The translations under genes and the position numbers were made by a program. The notes under the pieces were generated by a model. The model ran no database searches, was not told the origin of the DNA, and saw nothing but the letters and a program-made list of their open reading frames with translations. 13,379 nt of DNA from Synechococcales cyanobacterium PMM_0003 (GTDB taxonomy: Bacteria; Cyanobacteriota; Cyanobacteriia; Pseudanabaenales; Pseudanabaenaceae), in NCBI GenBank assembly GCA_949128015.1, contig CASBRC010000401.1, forward strand, positions 1-13,379. The letters run 5' to 3'. The stretch's first letter is position 1. Each line of letters starts with the position of its first letter. Below are positions 6,749 to 13,279 of the stretch, piece after piece.

Positions 6749-7259
6749 ATTTACGACGGACAAAACGTAAGAAAGTCAGCCACTTTTGAGCAGGATAATC
6801 GTAAAACGAGAAGATATCTCCAAAAGCTGCAAAGGCATTTTGATGATGCAGCCAATGTCTTTCGGGAGTGGTGATCAATAACAAATCACACCAAGATTTG
6901 AAAGGTTCTGGCGTTTTCCACTCGAGGATCGAGACATGTCGCCACACTACATGAAACTCACCCAACAAAAGCCCGATAACAGTGCCTACTGCCGACAATT
7001 GCCATAGCCAAGGTGTGAATATAAAGTAAGGAACTGCTCCTAAAATACCATCTAGTAATACAAGCGGATTTCTGGTCAAAACCGCATAGTGAAGAAAGCT
7101 GCGGTTTTTGCCATGATGCACAATAGTGTGAAACTTGCCAAATACATGTTCAGGGACATGATAAAAAAACGTTGAAAAGAAGTCGCCTAGCAGAAGTAAC
7201 AGCGTTGTTGCTGCGATCGCTTTTATCAACTCTAAAGTAACTTCTAAAATAACTTCCAA
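6717..7259 (-). CDS. Sterol desaturase / fatty acid hydroxylase superfamily protein
   Basis: This 180-residue membrane protein carries the histidine clusters of the integral-membrane di-iron hydroxylase/desaturase superfamily: HVPEH at 34-38, HTIVHH at 44-49, EFHVVWRH at 101-108 and HWLHH at 135-139. Hydrophobic segments lie at about 11-33, 66-88 and 90-103. The substrate is unknown; cyanobacterial relatives are annotated only at family level. The start is TTG at 7259: an in-frame TGA lies just upstream (TGA GGG TTT ACT TTG), GAGGG sits 6 bases before the TTG, and no Met codon occurs before the first histidine cluster. The stop lies within the end of fetB on the opposite strand, a 32-bp convergent overlap. 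Confidence 0.82.
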   Translation of the reverse strand: MEVILEVTLELIKAIAATTLLLLLGDFFSTFFYHVPEHVFGKFHTIVHHGKNRSFLHYAVLTRNPLVLLDGILGAVPYFIFTPWLWQLSAVGTVIGLLLGEFHVVWRHVSILEWKTPEPFKSWCDLLLITTPERHWLHHQNAFAAFGDIFSFYDYPAQKWLTFLRFVRRKFKVISIVGQV

Positions 7260-7404
7260 AGTAAACCCTCACAACTTGGTTTAAGCCTAAGAGATGAAGT
7301 TAAAGTTACGTTTATATCAAGGTTAAGAAACGATTTGAGCTAAGTAAATCTACTTGGATCGACCATAAATCGTTAAATTAATCTTTAGAGCGACTTAACA
7401 AAAC

Positions 7405-7833
7405 TTAAGATTGTGATGAAGCTGCTAGGCGATCGCTTAAAAAGCGATACCAACCCGCCGCAATATCAACATCCGTAAATCTGATACTTGGCATCTCGCC
7501 AGTTTTTAGCAATAATTCCACAGATATTTTCTTAGAAGTTAATGGAAATTCAGCATCTTTTTCATCATAAAACTTGCTATCAATCCGAAATCGAATACGG
7601 GCTATATCTTGAAAAGTGACTGTTTGAATATCAAGCGGATCTTTGCGCGTAGGTTTACCCCATGTTATGCGATCGCCTTTTTGCCCTAACACAGCATAAA
7701 TATCGTATTTATGACGCTCAAATTGCTCAGCCCAACGTTTATAGGACTCAATTTTTTGGTATTCATTCCAGCCAGACCATGCTAGCCAGAAGAAGACAAC
7801 CAGCAGAGGCAACCACAATAATCCACGTTCCAT
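7405..7833 (-). CDS. Conserved small membrane-anchored protein of unknown function
   Basis: This 142-residue protein starts MERGLLWLPLLVVFFWLAW, a single N-terminal membrane anchor at about residues 5-20 followed by a charged soluble part: GWNEYQKIESYKRWAEQFERH, then YDIYAVLGQKG, ITWGKPTRK, and a mixed strand/helix region ending FTDVDIAAGWYRFLSDRL. I recall closely similar hypothetical proteins in other cyanobacteria, so it looks like a genuine conserved gene of the phylum, but no function is known to me. ATG at 7833. It lies 92 bp downstream of tRNA-Arg on the same strand and may share that transcript. Confidence 0.78.
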   Translation of the reverse strand: MERGLLWLPLLVVFFWLAWSGWNEYQKIESYKRWAEQFERHKYDIYAVLGQKGDRITWGKPTRKDPLDIQTVTFQDIARIRFRIDSKFYDEKDAEFPLTSKKISVELLLKTGEMPSIRFTDVDIAAGWYRFLSDRLAASSQS

Positions 7834-7903
7834 AGATTAGAAATTTAGTTTATTTACTAGCAAAGTTTCCAGCTTTTTGCTTAAAAAGCTTTGCTTATAC
7901 TAT

Positions 7904-7918
7904 CAGCGTCTAACGCTG
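7904..7918 (-). terminator. Small hairpin just downstream of tRNA-Arg
   Basis: CAGCGT and ACGCTG pair around CTA, 7 bases past the tRNA 3' end on the minus strand. A second small stem lies at 7871-7890 (AGCTTTTT/AAAAAGCT). Either could trim or end the tRNA transcript; neither has a classic U tract. Confidence 0.3.
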
Positions 7919-7924
7919 TAACTA

Positions 7925-7998
7925 CGAGCATGGAGGGACTCGAACCCCCGACCCTCAGGACCGGAACCTGATGCTCTATCCAACTGAGCTACATACCC
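7925..7998 (-). tRNA. tRNA-Arg (anticodon CCG)
   Basis: The minus strand reads GGGTATG, a D arm AGCTCAGTTGGATAGAGC, an anticodon stem TCAGG/CCTGA around TTCCGGT, a T arm with GGTTCGAGTCC, and CATGCTC plus discriminator G. The acceptor pairs GGGTATG with CATGCTC with two G-U pairs. The anticodon is CCG, reading CGG. CCA is not encoded. Confidence 0.95.
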
Positions 7999-8010
7999 AA
8001 ACTGAGTCTG

Positions 8011-8019
8011 ATCATACCA
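8011..8019 (-). promoter_or_regulatory. Extended -10 promoter of tRNA-Arg
   Basis: The minus strand reads TGGTATGAT, an extended -10 (TGn then TATGAT), with its last base 12 bases before the tRNA 5' end. No good -35 is visible. Confidence 0.45.
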
Positions 8020-8033
8020 TAGGTTATCGCAGA

Positions 8034-8063
8034 GTAGAGGATGGCACTTCGCAAAGTCTCTAG
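8034..8063. repeat. Degenerate copy of a GTAG...CTAC-type repeat overlapping the ftsX stop
   Basis: GTAGAGGATGGCACTTCGC at 8034-8052, followed by AAAGTCTCTAG, aligns with the 29-bp palindromic core at 11287-11315, matching at about 22 positions with one gap. The conserved parts are GTAGA, GG, ACTTCG and CTCTA. The ftsX stop codon (CTA on the plus strand, 8060-8062) lies in its end. Confidence 0.5.
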
Positions 8064-8977
8064 GAATTGAAAGAAAATCGTCTCACAGCTAGCAAACTAC
8101 CGACTACGCCGATCACTGAGCCAAAAATCATCAACACCGCAGGTAAAAGTAACTGCGATCGTAAATCAGTAGTTAAACCTAGGGTAAGCGATTTAATTAG
8201 TTCAGGTTGATTGACGATCGCATCACCTAAAAGATTTAGACTCAGCATCAACATTAAGTAAGCCGAACCTGCGCCTGTGATTCCAAAAAATACACCTTGC
8301 AGGACAAATGGAAAATAAATCCATGCAGCCGTTGCCCCTACCAGTTGCATTACCTCAATTTCACGCCGTCGCGCCAATACAATCAAACGAATAGTCGTCG
8401 TAATTACTGCGATCGCAATTACCGTAAAAATCGCCACAATCGCCACACTGCTGTTACTTAAAGCTCGGCGTAATTGCCCAATCCTTTCCACCACCTCATT
8501 CGTATACCAAACCTCATTAATGCCCTTTAAGCCAGAAATACGCTTGGCAACATCAGGTACGCGATCGCTCGATACCGCACGCACCTTAAACTCATCAACT
8601 AAAGGATTACCACCAATTTGCTGCGTCGCCTGACTAAGATCATTTTTTCCGAGATCTTTCATCAGATTTTCCCAAGCATCTTCTTTAGGAATCAGTTTTG
8701 CTGCGGCAACACCATCTATCAAAAGTAATCGCGGCTGCATCGACTCACCGACAATATTCTCGTCCAAATAAACTGAAATTTCTAGCTGGCTACCTAGCTG
8801 ACCCAGTACATTTTCCAGTTGCCAAGAAATTTGTAAGCTTGCCCCAAACAAAAACAACAACACAGCCACCGTGCTAATGGCAGCCCAATTCATCCAACCA
8901 CCGCGCCGCAATCCTAAAAAAGTCTCGCGCAGCAGATAGTCAATTTTAGTAAAGAAGCGAACGACGTTTTGTACCAT
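8060..8977 (-). CDS. ftsX: Cell division permease-like protein FtsX
   Basis: FtsX is the membrane half of the FtsEX complex, which in other bacteria couples ATP hydrolysis at the division site to activation of peptidoglycan hydrolases. This 305-residue protein has the FtsX layout: a cytoplasmic N-terminus (VQNVVRFFTKIDYLLRETFLGLRRGG), TM1 at about 28-50, a periplasmic domain at about 52-175 (QLEISVYLDENI, DEFKVRAVSSDRV, INEVWYTNEVVERI), then three TM segments at about 178-200, 218-242 and 275-298. The cytoplasmic RRREIEVMQLVGAT segment, typical of FtsX, follows TM2. ATG 8977 has no evident Shine-Dalgarno sequence. It lies 50 bp downstream of ftsE on the same strand, with a 12-bp hairpin in the gap. 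Confidence 0.93.
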   Translation of the reverse strand: MVQNVVRFFTKIDYLLRETFLGLRRGGWMNWAAISTVAVLLFLFGASLQISWQLENVLGQLGSQLEISVYLDENIVGESMQPRLLLIDGVAAAKLIPKEDAWENLMKDLGKNDLSQATQQIGGNPLVDEFKVRAVSSDRVPDVAKRISGLKGINEVWYTNEVVERIGQLRRALSNSSVAIVAIFTVIAIAVITTTIRLIVLARRREIEVMQLVGATAAWIYFPFVLQGVFFGITGAGSAYLMLMLSLNLLGDAIVNQPELIKSLTLGLTTDLRSQLLLPAVLMIFGSVIGVVGSLLAVRRFSFNS

Positions 8978-8997
8978 TGTTGTACTAAATATTTATT

Positions 8998-9024
8998 TTG
9001 AGCGCAGGCTTAGCCTGCGCTCAA
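8998..9024. repeat. 12-bp hairpin between ftsE and ftsX
   Basis: TTGAGCGCAGGC (8998-9009) and GCCTGCGCTCAA (9013-9024) are exact complements around TTA. It occupies most of the 50-bp ftsE-ftsX gap. GAGCGCAGGC...GCCTGCGCTC is a typical dispersed palindrome, and there is a modest run of T/A beyond it on the minus strand. Confidence 0.6.
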
Positions 9025-9027
9025 TAA

Positions 9028-9774
9028 TTACACGATATAGCCATTTTGCAAATGTAAAACGGGATGATTGGCAGCTCTAACTAACTGCTCATCGTGAGTT
9101 GTCAAAAGCACCGTTACCCCAAAAGAATTCAGCTTTTTTAAAATTTTAATTACTTGCCAAGCATTATCTGGATCAAGATTACCCGTTGGCTCATCAGCAA
9201 GGACAAGCGGCGGCGTGTTCACGATCGCTCTCGCAATACTTGTACGTTGCTGCTCTCCTCCCGAAAGCTCTTCTGGAAAACAATCCGCCTTATGCATTAA
9301 GCCCACCATCTTCAGCGCAGGCTGAACCCGACGCTGAATTTCCTTATATGTATAACCTTGAGCCATCAGCACAAAGGCAATATTCTCAGAAACTGTACGC
9401 TTTGGTACAAGTTTATAATCTTGAAAGACAATACCAATTTTACGGCGCAGCATGGCTAGATTATTGCCTTTTAAGCCCTTAAGGTTAAACCCATTTACAA
9501 TCACATCACCATCTGTTGCCTGTTCTGCTCCATACAGCAACTTTAATAATGTAGACTTCCCTGATCCCGAATGACCCGTTATAAATTTAAAGTCCCCTTT
9601 ATAAAGCTTAATATTCACATCGTGTAAGCCAACCGCGCCATTAGCATAGGTCTTGCGAACATTTTCTAATTTGACGATCACCGACTTTTGAGCATTGTTG
9701 ATATTTGCATCAGAAGTCTTGGCTGTGCTGGAGTTTACTGATGTAGGGTTTGGTTTTGTTGGCAGTTTTAGCAT
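9028..9774 (-). CDS. ftsE: Cell division ATP-binding protein FtsE
   Basis: FtsE is the ATPase of the FtsEX complex at the inner face of the division membrane. With the start used here it has 248 residues. Walker [10 protein letters not shown] is at 67-75, the Q-loop in FQDYKL at about 117-122, the signature LSGGEQQR at 170-177, Walker [12 protein letters not shown] at 191-201 and the His switch TTHD with H227. The order and NFxF-like elements (KGDFKFITG) match FtsE rather than a nutrient ABC protein, and the ftsX neighbour confirms it. The open frame extends upstream to a TTG at 9855, with another ATG at 9810. I prefer ATG 9774 because the extra residues are hydrophobic and unlike the family, but no start has a clear Shine-Dalgarno, so 9810 is possible. 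Residues 1-30 are a low-complexity P/T/S/N extension. Confidence 0.92.
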   Translation of the reverse strand: MLKLPTKPNPTSVNSSTAKTSDANINNAQKSVIVKLENVRKTYANGAVGLHDVNIKLYKGDFKFITGHSGSGKSTLLKLLYGAEQATDGDVIVNGFNLKGLKGNNLAMLRRKIGIVFQDYKLVPKRTVSENIAFVLMAQGYTYKEIQRRVQPALKMVGLMHKADCFPEELSGGEQQRTSIARAIVNTPPLVLADEPTGNLDPDNAWQVIKILKKLNSFGVTVLLTTHDEQLVRAANHPVLHLQNGYIV

Positions 9775-10167
9775 GGGCAATCGCTTAAATATTCTAAAAA
9801 ATATGAGCATAGATAGACCATGCTCAATCTTTGTACTTGAGATTATACAGACCAAGTCAAGGGATCAACATCAACTATTGCTGCGATTCTAAAATTGAGC
9901 GCAATCACTTCTAATTTTTAGGTAACTGTATGCTAAATTATTGCGGGTTTAAGAGCTAGATTTGACAAAAACTAGTAAGCTTTTATTTACTTGCTAAGCT
10001 TCTATCTTGTACAAGCTTAAATGAAGCCTTAATTTAAATGAAGCATGATTGCTATCATTGTCGTTTAGAATTTTAACTATTCTGTCAATGACAGTAATCT
10101 AAGAACCCAAAAACTGGCTAATCAAGCTAGATCTCTATTCACCAAACCAACTGAGGGGTTATCAGCA
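9775..10167. other. Divergent gap between ftsE and the receiver gene
   Basis: This 393-bp AT-rich stretch has no credible gene. TTGACA at 9962-9967 is a good -35 match, but the -10 candidates near 9984-9989 are weak. TAAATGAAGC occurs twice, at 10018-10027 and 10035-10044, spaced 17 bp apart. CTGTCAATGACAG at 10082-10094 is a palindrome about a central A. TAAGCTT/AAGCTTA form an inverted pair near 9995-10020. These could be operator sites for the receiver gene, but no regulator can be named. Confidence 0.4.
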
Positions 10168-10740
10168 GTGGCAGCTCATAAAATACTAGTAATTGATGAT
10201 AGTCGCGTAATCCGTAACATGGTGCGTGATATGCTCCCGCCAGCAAACTTTGAGGTGTTAGAGGCGGCAGATGGCATCAAAGGTCTGGAGATGATCCAAC
10301 AACAAAAGCCTTGGATGATCATGCTGGATTTTTTATTGCCTAAGATGAGCGGCTATGAGGTCTATGAAACTTTGCAACAGAGTCCTGAACTTAGCCGTAT
10401 TCCCCTAGTTTTAATGTCTGGGCGTAAGGAAGAAGTAACTAGCAAAATCGGAGAACCATTTGAAGATAAATACTTTGTATTTATTGAAAAGCCGTTTGAG
10501 CAAAAAGAATTAATCACGGCGATCAAAAGAGCCATGATCCTAGTCCAGAAACGCCCTCCTGTCTCGGTCATAACTACAACCACACCTGTAGCTGTTTCTC
10601 CCCAACAACGAACAGATGATAGTCTGGTTAAACGTATTGAAGATCTAGAAGCCAAGCAAAAACTGCTGGAGCAACAGATTTCCTCTCAGCAAAAGCAATT
10701 CCAGCAACTAGTGGACTTTATCAAGAAAAAGCTAAAATAA
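10168..10740 (+). CDS. Response regulator: CheY-like receiver with C-terminal coiled coil
   Basis: This 190-residue protein has a complete receiver domain at about 4-125: acidic pair D10-D11 in VIDDSRVIRNMVRDML, phosphoacceptor D54 in MIMLDFLLPKMSG, S84 in VLMSGRK and K108 in IEKPF. A Thr/Pro linker follows (RPPVSVITTTTPVAVSPQQR), then a heptad-like helix at about 151-190 (LVKRIEDLEAKQKLLEQQI and so on). There is no DNA-binding or enzymatic output domain, so output is likely by protein contact or oligomerisation (inference). No histidine kinase lies nearby. The start is GTG 10168, supported by GAGGGG at 10153-10158, nine bases upstream. Confidence 0.85.
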   Translation: MAAHKILVIDDSRVIRNMVRDMLPPANFEVLEAADGIKGLEMIQQQKPWMIMLDFLLPKMSGYEVYETLQQSPELSRIPLVLMSGRKEEVTSKIGEPFEDKYFVFIEKPFEQKELITAIKRAMILVQKRPPVSVITTTTPVAVSPQQRTDDSLVKRIEDLEAKQKLLEQQISSQQKQFQQLVDFIKKKLK

Positions 10741-10845
10741 CTAGATTAATTGCAGTCTTTTCTCATAAACATCAACTTTAACACCAAGAAAATTAGAAAT
10801 CTCAGTAAAATAAAAGGATTATTGTAACGGCAGTTTGTAAAAGCT

Positions 10846-10874
10846 CGATGGTTCTATTGATGAACAGAACCGTC
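10846..10874 (-). terminator. Terminator-like stem at the end of the pentapeptide gene
   Basis: CGATGGTTCT (10846-10855) pairs with AGAACCGTCG (10865-10874) with one G-U pair. On the minus strand it is followed by GAGCTTTTAC. The stem overlaps the stop codon at 10854-10856. Confidence 0.45.
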
Positions 10875-11237
10875 GGGCATAACTGCTTCCGTCAGTTTTG
10901 TATGATCCAGTTTAGTTAAGCTAAGGTCAGCTCTAAGAAGATTGGCTCCGCACAGATTAGCTTGATTTAGATCTGCTCTTGTCAAAATCGCTCCTCTCAG
11001 GTCGGCTTTTGAGAGATTAGCTTGGCTTAGATCTGCCCAGCCAAGATCGGCTCCACGCAAGTCAGCACCACTTAAATTAATGTGAGTCAAGATTGATTCG
11101 CTGAGGTCAATGCCATGCAGTGAGGCTCCTTGCATATCGATGTCATGCAAATAGGTTCGCTCAAAATTGCGATCGCCTTTAGCATAGCGATCGAGCAGCT
11201 CCGCTTTGGTTAGTGCAGCATGAAAAGGTAATGTCAT
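10854..11237 (-). CDS. Pentapeptide-repeat protein
   Basis: This 127-residue protein has roughly 15 A(D/N)Lxx-type units at about residues 32-110: for example ADLRGADLGWADLSQANLSK, then ADLRGAILTRADLNQANLCG. Such repeats fold as a right-handed quadrilateral beta-helix. The N-terminal part (MTLPFHAALTKAELLDRYAKGDRNF) is a short helix with the TxxELLxRYAxGxRxF element often seen in cyanobacterial members. The function of this subgroup is unknown; it lacks an added domain. ATG 11237 has no clear Shine-Dalgarno. It is divergent from tcdA, with a palindromic repeat in the 104-bp gap. Confidence 0.85.
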   Translation of the reverse strand: MTLPFHAALTKAELLDRYAKGDRNFERTYLHDIDMQGASLHGIDLSESILTHINLSGADLRGADLGWADLSQANLSKADLRGAILTRADLNQANLCGANLLRADLSLTKLDHTKLTEAVMPDGSVHQ

Positions 11238-11276
11238 AGGATTAAGGCTAAAACCGCTAAAATCTGCTCCACAATC

Positions 11277-11325
11277 ATAGCAAAGAGTAGAAGCGGTACT
11301 TCGTAACGCCTCTACTCTTTGCTAT
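11277..11325. repeat. Palindromic GTAG...CTAC repeat in the tcdA upstream region
   Basis: ATAGCAAAGAGTAGAAGC (11277-11294) pairs with GCCTCTACTCTTTGCTAT (11308-11325) with one mismatch, around GGTACTTCGTAAC. The core 11287-11315 has the GTAGA...CTCTAC form typical of dispersed cyanobacterial repeats, as I recall them. A decayed relative lies at 8034-8063. Confidence 0.7.
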
Positions 11326-11328
11326 AAT
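11323..11328 (+). promoter_or_regulatory. Probable -10 box of tcdA (TATAAT)
   Basis: A perfect TATAAT lies 13 bases before ATG 11342, implying a very short or nearly absent leader. The -35 region is weak (TTCGTA at 11300-11305). The first half of the hexamer is the last part of the repeat's right arm. Confidence 0.45.
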
Positions 11329-11341
11329 CTGATTTTTTGTG

Positions 11342-12058
11342 ATGACAGACTGGTTACAGCGAACAGAATTGCTAATTGGTTCAGATGGACTCAACAAGCT
11401 CCAACAGGCGAATATTTTAGTCGTGGGCATGGGCGGAGTTGGTAGTTTTGCTGCCGAATTTCTATGTCGTGCGGGGATTGGTCACATGACGATCGTGGAT
11501 GGCGATCGCGTTGATCCTTCCAATAAAAATCGTCAAATCGTTGCACTTAATAGCACTGTCGATATTCATAAAGCCGATGTGATGGCGGCGCGAATGCTTG
11601 ACATTAATCCTGAGATCCAATTAATGGTAATTAAGGAATTCCTCACACCCGATCTAATGATGGCACTAGTCACGACTAAGTTTGACTGGGTACTAGATTG
11701 CATTGACAGTCTACAACCCAAGCTTTATTTTCTCGGTGCTGCCGTTACGAATGGGGTAAAAGTGGCAAGTAGTATGGGGGCAGGTGGACGAATAGATCCC
11801 CAAAAGGTAAGAATTGCCCCAATTTTTGAAACTGATTGTTGTCGGTTTGCTTACAAGGTTCGCAAAGGGCTACGGCGTAAAGGTTTCGCGAATGCAAATA
11901 TTACTGCGGTTTATTCTGAGGAGTTAGTAAATCGAGATTCCTTACAATTAACCGATGGTACTAACTTCAAAAGATCATATTACGGTACGATTTCTTACCT
12001 ACCCGCTCTGTTTGGATTAAATCTTGCCAGTATCGTGATTCGTGATCTGATAAATTAA
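11342..12058 (+). CDS. tcdA: tRNA threonylcarbamoyladenosine dehydratase TcdA (CsdL, ThiF/E1 family)
   Basis: TcdA uses ATP to cyclise t6A37 of ANN-decoding tRNAs to ct6A. This 238-residue protein has the E1-like Rossmann core: ILVVGMGGVGSFAAEFLCRAG near residues 24-44, then DGDRVDPSNKNRQ near 53-65 (ATP and adenylation contacts), DCIDSLQPKLYF near 119-130, and MGAGGRIDP near 144-152. The KVRKGLRRKG segment and the C-terminal YLPALFGLNLASIVIRDLI helix match TcdA rather than MoeB or ThiF; no zinc CxxC pairs are visible. GTG 11339 immediately precedes ATG 11342, and I chose the ATG. No Shine-Dalgarno is seen, which fits the short leader. No csdA or csdE gene is nearby. Confidence 0.88.
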   Translation: MTDWLQRTELLIGSDGLNKLQQANILVVGMGGVGSFAAEFLCRAGIGHMTIVDGDRVDPSNKNRQIVALNSTVDIHKADVMAARMLDINPEIQLMVIKEFLTPDLMMALVTTKFDWVLDCIDSLQPKLYFLGAAVTNGVKVASSMGAGGRIDPQKVRIAPIFETDCCRFAYKVRKGLRRKGFANANITAVYSEELVNRDSLQLTDGTNFKRSYYGTISYLPALFGLNLASIVIRDLIN

Positions 12059-12059
12059 A

Positions 12060-12086
12060 AAAGAGTTGCACTCAGTACAACTCTTT
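12060..12086 (+). terminator. Terminator of tcdA
   Basis: AAAGAGTTG (12060-12068) pairs with CAACTCTTT (12078-12086), with two further inner pairs past a C/A mismatch, followed by CTTTC. It begins just after the stop codon and faces the convergent tRNA-Gly. Confidence 0.65.
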
Positions 12087-12100
12087 CTTTCAGATTATAA

Positions 12101-12171
12101 AGCGAATGGCGGGAATCGAACCCGCAACATCTGCTTGGAAGGCAGAGGTTTTACCACTAAACTACATTCGC
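12101..12171 (-). tRNA. tRNA-Gly (anticodon TCC)
   Basis: The minus strand reads GCGAATG, a D arm AGTTTAGTGGTAAAAC, an anticodon stem TCTGC/GCAGA around CTTCCAA, a T arm GCGGGTTCGATTCCCGC, and CATTCGC plus discriminator T. The acceptor is fully paired. CCA is not encoded. Confidence 0.95.
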
Positions 12172-12200
12172 AAATTGATATTAACTATATGCAGTTACTA

Positions 12201-12228
12201 ACTATAGCAGCGATCGCGCAATTGTAAA
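12201..12228 (-). promoter_or_regulatory. Sigma-70-like promoter of tRNA-Gly
   Basis: On the minus strand TTTACA (12223-12228) and TATAGT (12201-12206) are 16 bases apart. A second TATAGT at 12184-12189 lies nearer the tRNA and is an alternative -10. Confidence 0.45.
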
Positions 12229-12248
12229 AGTTTTTTTTTACTGCAACA

Positions 12249-12307
12249 CAAGAGCAATTTTATATTTGTCAATTTTTACAGCGTTGACAAATATAAAATT
12301 GCTCTTG
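12249..12307. repeat. Perfect 24-bp stem-loop directly after the HEAT-repeat gene
   Basis: Arms 12249-12272 and 12284-12307 are exact complements (CAAGAGCAATTTTATATTTG type) around an 11-base loop. The stem begins one base past the stop codon on the minus strand. The sequence following it on that strand is A-rich rather than T-rich, so it is not a textbook intrinsic terminator. It may protect the mRNA 3' end or be a repeat footprint. Confidence 0.7.
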
Positions 12308-13066
12308 CTAGAATTCGCAATAGCCTTGATCCATTTCAATGCGATCTAACACTTTTAAGCCTCGTGGATCGCCTAGTTTCCGTAATGAATTCCTAGCATC
12401 AGTCTGCACGCTAAGATCATCATCATCAAGCGCATTGATTAGCGCATCAATAGCATCATGATAAATTTCATCTTGTACATTAAATTCACAGCGCATTTGT
12501 ATAATTAGTTTGCCGAGTGACCATGCACAATTGCCTCGAACAGCAGACATAGAATCTTGAGTTAACGCATCGGTCAGAGGCGTGATCGCGTCTACATCTC
12601 CCAACTGACCAAGCGCACTCGCTGCCCATAAGCGTACCGCAGTAATGTCGTATTTAAGGGCAGAAATCAATGGCTGTAAACCTAATGTAGCGCGACAAGT
12701 CCCTAATGCCCAAACAATACCCTTGCGGACGTAGCCATTCCAATCTTGTTTGAGTTGATCAATTAGCGGTGCGATCGCATGTTCACTCTTATTTCGTCCG
12801 AGAGCATAGGCGGCACTGACACGCACTAAGGGACATTCATCTTGAAGCAATTCAACCAAGCGAGGTATAGCTCTTTGGTCTTCTAATTCACAGAAAGCTC
12901 TCGCAGCTTGCATTCTCTCTAGAATTATCTCCGAGTTAAGAAGTGCTAACATCTCATCAGGATCGGGAAGAGGCATTTCCTCTTCGGGTGGCAAATCCAA
13001 TGGGCTGAGTGGAAATGCATCAATGTCTAAAATAGCTAATTCGTCATTGAGTGTCATAGCGATCAT
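12308..13066 (-). CDS. HEAT-repeat (PBS lyase HEAT-like) protein
   Basis: This 252-residue soluble protein has an acidic, proline-rich N-terminus (FPLSPLDLPPEEEMPLPDPDEM) followed by about five HEAT repeats from residue 45 onward: IPRLVELLQDECPLVRVSAAYALGR, IAPLIDQLKQDWNGYVRKGIVWALG, a third with ISALKYDITAVRLWAASALGQ, a fourth with TPLTDALTQDSMSAVRGNCAWSLG, and a last ending DARNSLRKLGD. Such repeats make protein-binding solenoids. Phycobilin lyases share the fold, but nothing here shows lyase activity or a phycobiliprotein neighbour. Very similar proteins of unknown role are, as I recall, widespread in cyanobacteria. Either ATG 13066 or ATG 13057 could be the start; neither has a clear Shine-Dalgarno. 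The gene lies downstream of the rrn operon end on the same strand. Confidence 0.82.
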   Translation of the reverse strand: MIAMTLNDELAILDIDAFPLSPLDLPPEEEMPLPDPDEMLALLNSEIILERMQAARAFCELEDQRAIPRLVELLQDECPLVRVSAAYALGRNKSEHAIAPLIDQLKQDWNGYVRKGIVWALGTCRATLGLQPLISALKYDITAVRLWAASALGQLGDVDAITPLTDALTQDSMSAVRGNCAWSLGKLIIQMRCEFNVQDEIYHDAIDALINALDDDDLSVQTDARNSLRKLGDPRGLKVLDRIEMDQGYCEF

Positions 13067-13222
13067 CGTGGCAAAAGATCGAGCAAAATTAGATGCCTCA
13101 AGGTGTATTTGCTATCTTACAGTGCTTTGTCTTGTAGTGAAACCTATATTAGAATTGGAGTTAATACTTAAGAAGGAAAAACTTTAGATTAAACATTTTC
13201 GTTAATTTCGAGTAAGGGCAAG
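13067..13222. other. Gap between the rrn terminator and the HEAT gene
   Basis: 156 bp upstream of the HEAT-repeat gene, presumably holding its promoter. I see no repeat, RNA gene or convincing promoter pair here. Confidence 0.4.
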
Positions 13223-13270
13223 AAATAGAAAAGGGCGAAGGAATGTATATTCCTTCGCCATTTTCTATTT
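13223..13270 (-). terminator. Terminator of the rRNA operon
   Basis: 13223-13244 pairs with 13249-13270 over 22 positions with one G-U type mismatch (GGCGAAGGAAT and ATTCCTTCGCC flanked by A/T runs). On the minus strand it lies about 10 bp past the 5S 3' end and finishes in TTTTCTATTTCTT. Confidence 0.8.
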
Positions 13271-13279
13271 TAATAATAA

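Noticed and set aside
9775..9855. TTG 9855 as the ftsE start
   Set aside because: It adds a hydrophobic segment unlike cytoplasmic FtsE and has no ribosome binding site; ATG 9774 or 9810 is more likely.
12308..13066. Phycobilin lyase
   Set aside because: HEAT repeats are shared with lyase subunits, but no phycobiliprotein genes are nearby and no lyase-specific pattern is visible.
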